Origin: Ectobacillus funiculus | GTDB lineage: Bacteria; Bacillota; Bacilli; Bacillales; Bacillaceae_G | Direction: 5' to 3' | Assembly: GCF_004138295.1 (NCBI RefSeq) | Contig: NZ_SCFM01000012.1 | Location: 1 to 64,000, forward strand | Length of the DNA: 64,000 nucleotides | In this document: positions 63,010-64,000 of the stretch, piece by piece | Position numbering within the stretch: position 1 is the stretch's first letter | Layout of the letters: each line of letters opens with the position of its first letter | Position numbers and translations under genes: made by a program | The notes under the pieces: model-generated | Database searches by the model: none | Told to the model about the DNA's origin: nothing | The model's input: only the letters and a program-made list of their open reading frames with translations

Positions 63010-63693
63010 CTATATGATTCCCCTTTCTAACCTTGTTAAATTAGGTCTGAGGTGAGTAAGAATTTGAATGCGGTCGACCATAATTTGGTTGTTTTGGTTA
63101 ACATATGCGCATTCCATTTCGTTCTCTTTCCCTTTATAATCGGGGGTTCGATTCGTCACATCACTAATTCGGAGCTGTAACGGATTCATGATTGACGCTG
63201 CGATAACAGCTTGCTTATCACCGGAATATCCAGCATGGGCAATACCTCGTAAAGCCCCGATAATAAAGATATTACCGCCAGCAATGACGGTTCCTCCCGG
63301 ATTCACATCCCCGATTAATAGTAAGTCCCCTTTTACATGAAGAACTTGACCGGAGCGAATAATTCTCGTAACAGATGCAATCTCTGTCTCCCGTTTCCAC
63401 TCTAATGCCTGTTCCTTTGTGACTACGTTACTTTCCACTTCGTTGACTACAAGATTCTTTTTATTTCGAACAAGAGTACGCAGAGCTTCCTCCTGCTTTC
63501 CTGTCAAATAGCGGTTGCCCACCTTTACATGCACTTCAATCAGTGAGCGTTCACCGCTATCATATAACGCTGTAGACAACCGCTCCTCAAGCTCTTGTAA
63601 TAACTCGTCAAAAGAACAGGTATCATCAAGATGTAACGTTAAACCGTCCTTTGTTCCTTTAATTGTTACATATGGTTGCTTTCGTTCCTTCAC
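63010..63693 (-). CDS. minC: Septum-site determining protein MinC
   Basis: 227 residues from GTG at 63693 after GGGGTGA. The N-terminal FtsZ-inhibiting domain (about 1-105) starts [20 protein letters not shown]. The C-terminal beta-helix (about 118-220) has [20 protein letters not shown] and [14 protein letters not shown], which bind MinD. Downstream of mreD by 49 bases, as in the B. subtilis mreBCD-minCD operon. Confidence 0.95.
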   Translation of the reverse strand: MKERKQPYVTIKGTKDGLTLHLDDTCSFDELLQELEERLSTALYDSGERSLIEVHVKVGNRYLTGKQEEALRTLVRNKKNLVVNEVESNVVTKEQALEWKRETEIASVTRIIRSGQVLHVKGDLLLIGDVNPGGTVIAGGNIFIIGALRGIAHAGYSGDKQAVIAASIMNPLQLRISDVTNRTPDYKGKENEMECAYVNQNNQIMVDRIQILTHLRPNLTRLERGII

Positions 63694-63742
63694 TAACGCT
63701 CACCCCACCGATTCATTTCGACACAAAGTCAGAAAATCCTTT

Positions 63743-64000
63743 TTATTTTTCTTCTCTCGCCTCAGCAAGACGCAAGAAATATTTTTTCAGCGGGACACAA
63801 AACAGCAGTAAAAATATACCGTTTAAAACGAGAGTAGCAAGGATTCGCTTTTCAAAAAATATGCCCGGCGTCAAATCCACTTGCCCAAGTAGCAGCAGCA
63901 ATCCATACACCGCGTATTCTAAAGCTGTAACTCCTACTAATACCAGTACTGAGACTATGAATACATTGACCTGCAAAATTCTCATTGCATTAATAACCAG
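63743..64000 (-). CDS. mreD: Rod shape-determining protein MreD (3' part, cut by window edge)
   Basis: The C-terminal 85 residues (the frame stays open to the window end, LVINAMRILQVN...). Two or three membrane helices are visible (about the FIVSVLVLVGVTALEYAVY and ILATLVLNGIFLLLF segments) and the tail is short and basic. MreD is normally about 170 residues and joins MreC and the elongation complex. The call rests on position before minC and on the helix pattern. Confidence 0.82.
   Translation of the reverse strand: MVINAMRILQVNVFIVSVLVLVGVTALEYAVYGLLLLLGQVDLTPGIFFEKRILATLVLNGIFLLLFCVPLKKYFLRLAEAREEK

Overview
The window is about 64 kb of a low-GC, endospore-forming Bacillaceae chromosome (Bacillus sensu lato). 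Most of it is a long, almost wholly minus-strand block whose gene order closely follows the Bacillus subtilis hisS-to-mreD region: tcdA, aspS, hisS, dtd, relA, apt, recJ, secDF, comN, spoVB, yrzE, yajC, tgt, queA, ruvB, ruvA, bofC, coxA, safA, nadA, nadC, nadB, nifS/niaR, pheA, obg, spo0B, rpmA, prp, rplU, spoIVFB, spoIVFA, minD, minC, mreD. Sporulation genes (spoIVFA/FB, spo0B, spoVB, bofC, safA, coxA, rsfA) show a spore former. An RNase E/G gene between spoIVFB and rplU, an inserted Bce-type resistance module and the absence of pheB and yrbC at their B. subtilis positions argue against B. subtilis itself. The species cannot be fixed from the sequence alone.

Positions 1-8000 hold an accessory carbon-catabolism island. 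It has two near-identical MFS carboxylate/sugar-acid transporters, a beta-hydroxyacid dehydrogenase, a GntR/FCD regulator, an SDR dehydrogenase and a transketolase split into two subunits. Three of its transcription units have nearly the same sigma-A promoter with an operator-like palindrome (core GT-AT-AC) just downstream of the -10, which defines a likely GntR regulon. A similar site lies alone at 9521-9555. Positions 8300-15900 hold redox and housekeeping singletons: tpx, an ABM monooxygenase, yjlC-ndh, an aldo/keto reductase, a DUF421 protein, rsfA and tcdA.

Positions 15900-37000 carry translation, stringent response, recombination and protein export genes, including a T-box leader before hisS-aspS. 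Positions 37000-49500 combine spore morphogenesis with NAD biosynthesis. safA carries an exact array of 47 eighteen-base repeats encoding a xPIQKE hexapeptide. nadBCA diverges from nifS-niaR across a shared regulatory region, and nadE lies nearby. Positions 49500-55300 carry pheA, a BceRSAB-like peptide-sensing and resistance module and a fragment of a lost FAD oxidase. Positions 55400-64000 are the obg-spo0B-rpmA-prp-rplU, rng, spoIVF and min/mre operons.

The strongest unexplained signal is a dispersed intergenic repeat (called element A here), about 135 bp long and present in roughly twenty whole or partial copies. A full copy has a head with two GC-rich hairpins and a long AT-rich foldback tail. 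It occurs singly, in head-to-tail tandems, and twice directly after a second structured element (element B). Several copies start at the stop codon of the preceding gene. No transposase is present in the window, so this looks like a high-copy non-autonomous (MITE/REP-like) family or a recurrent structured RNA module.
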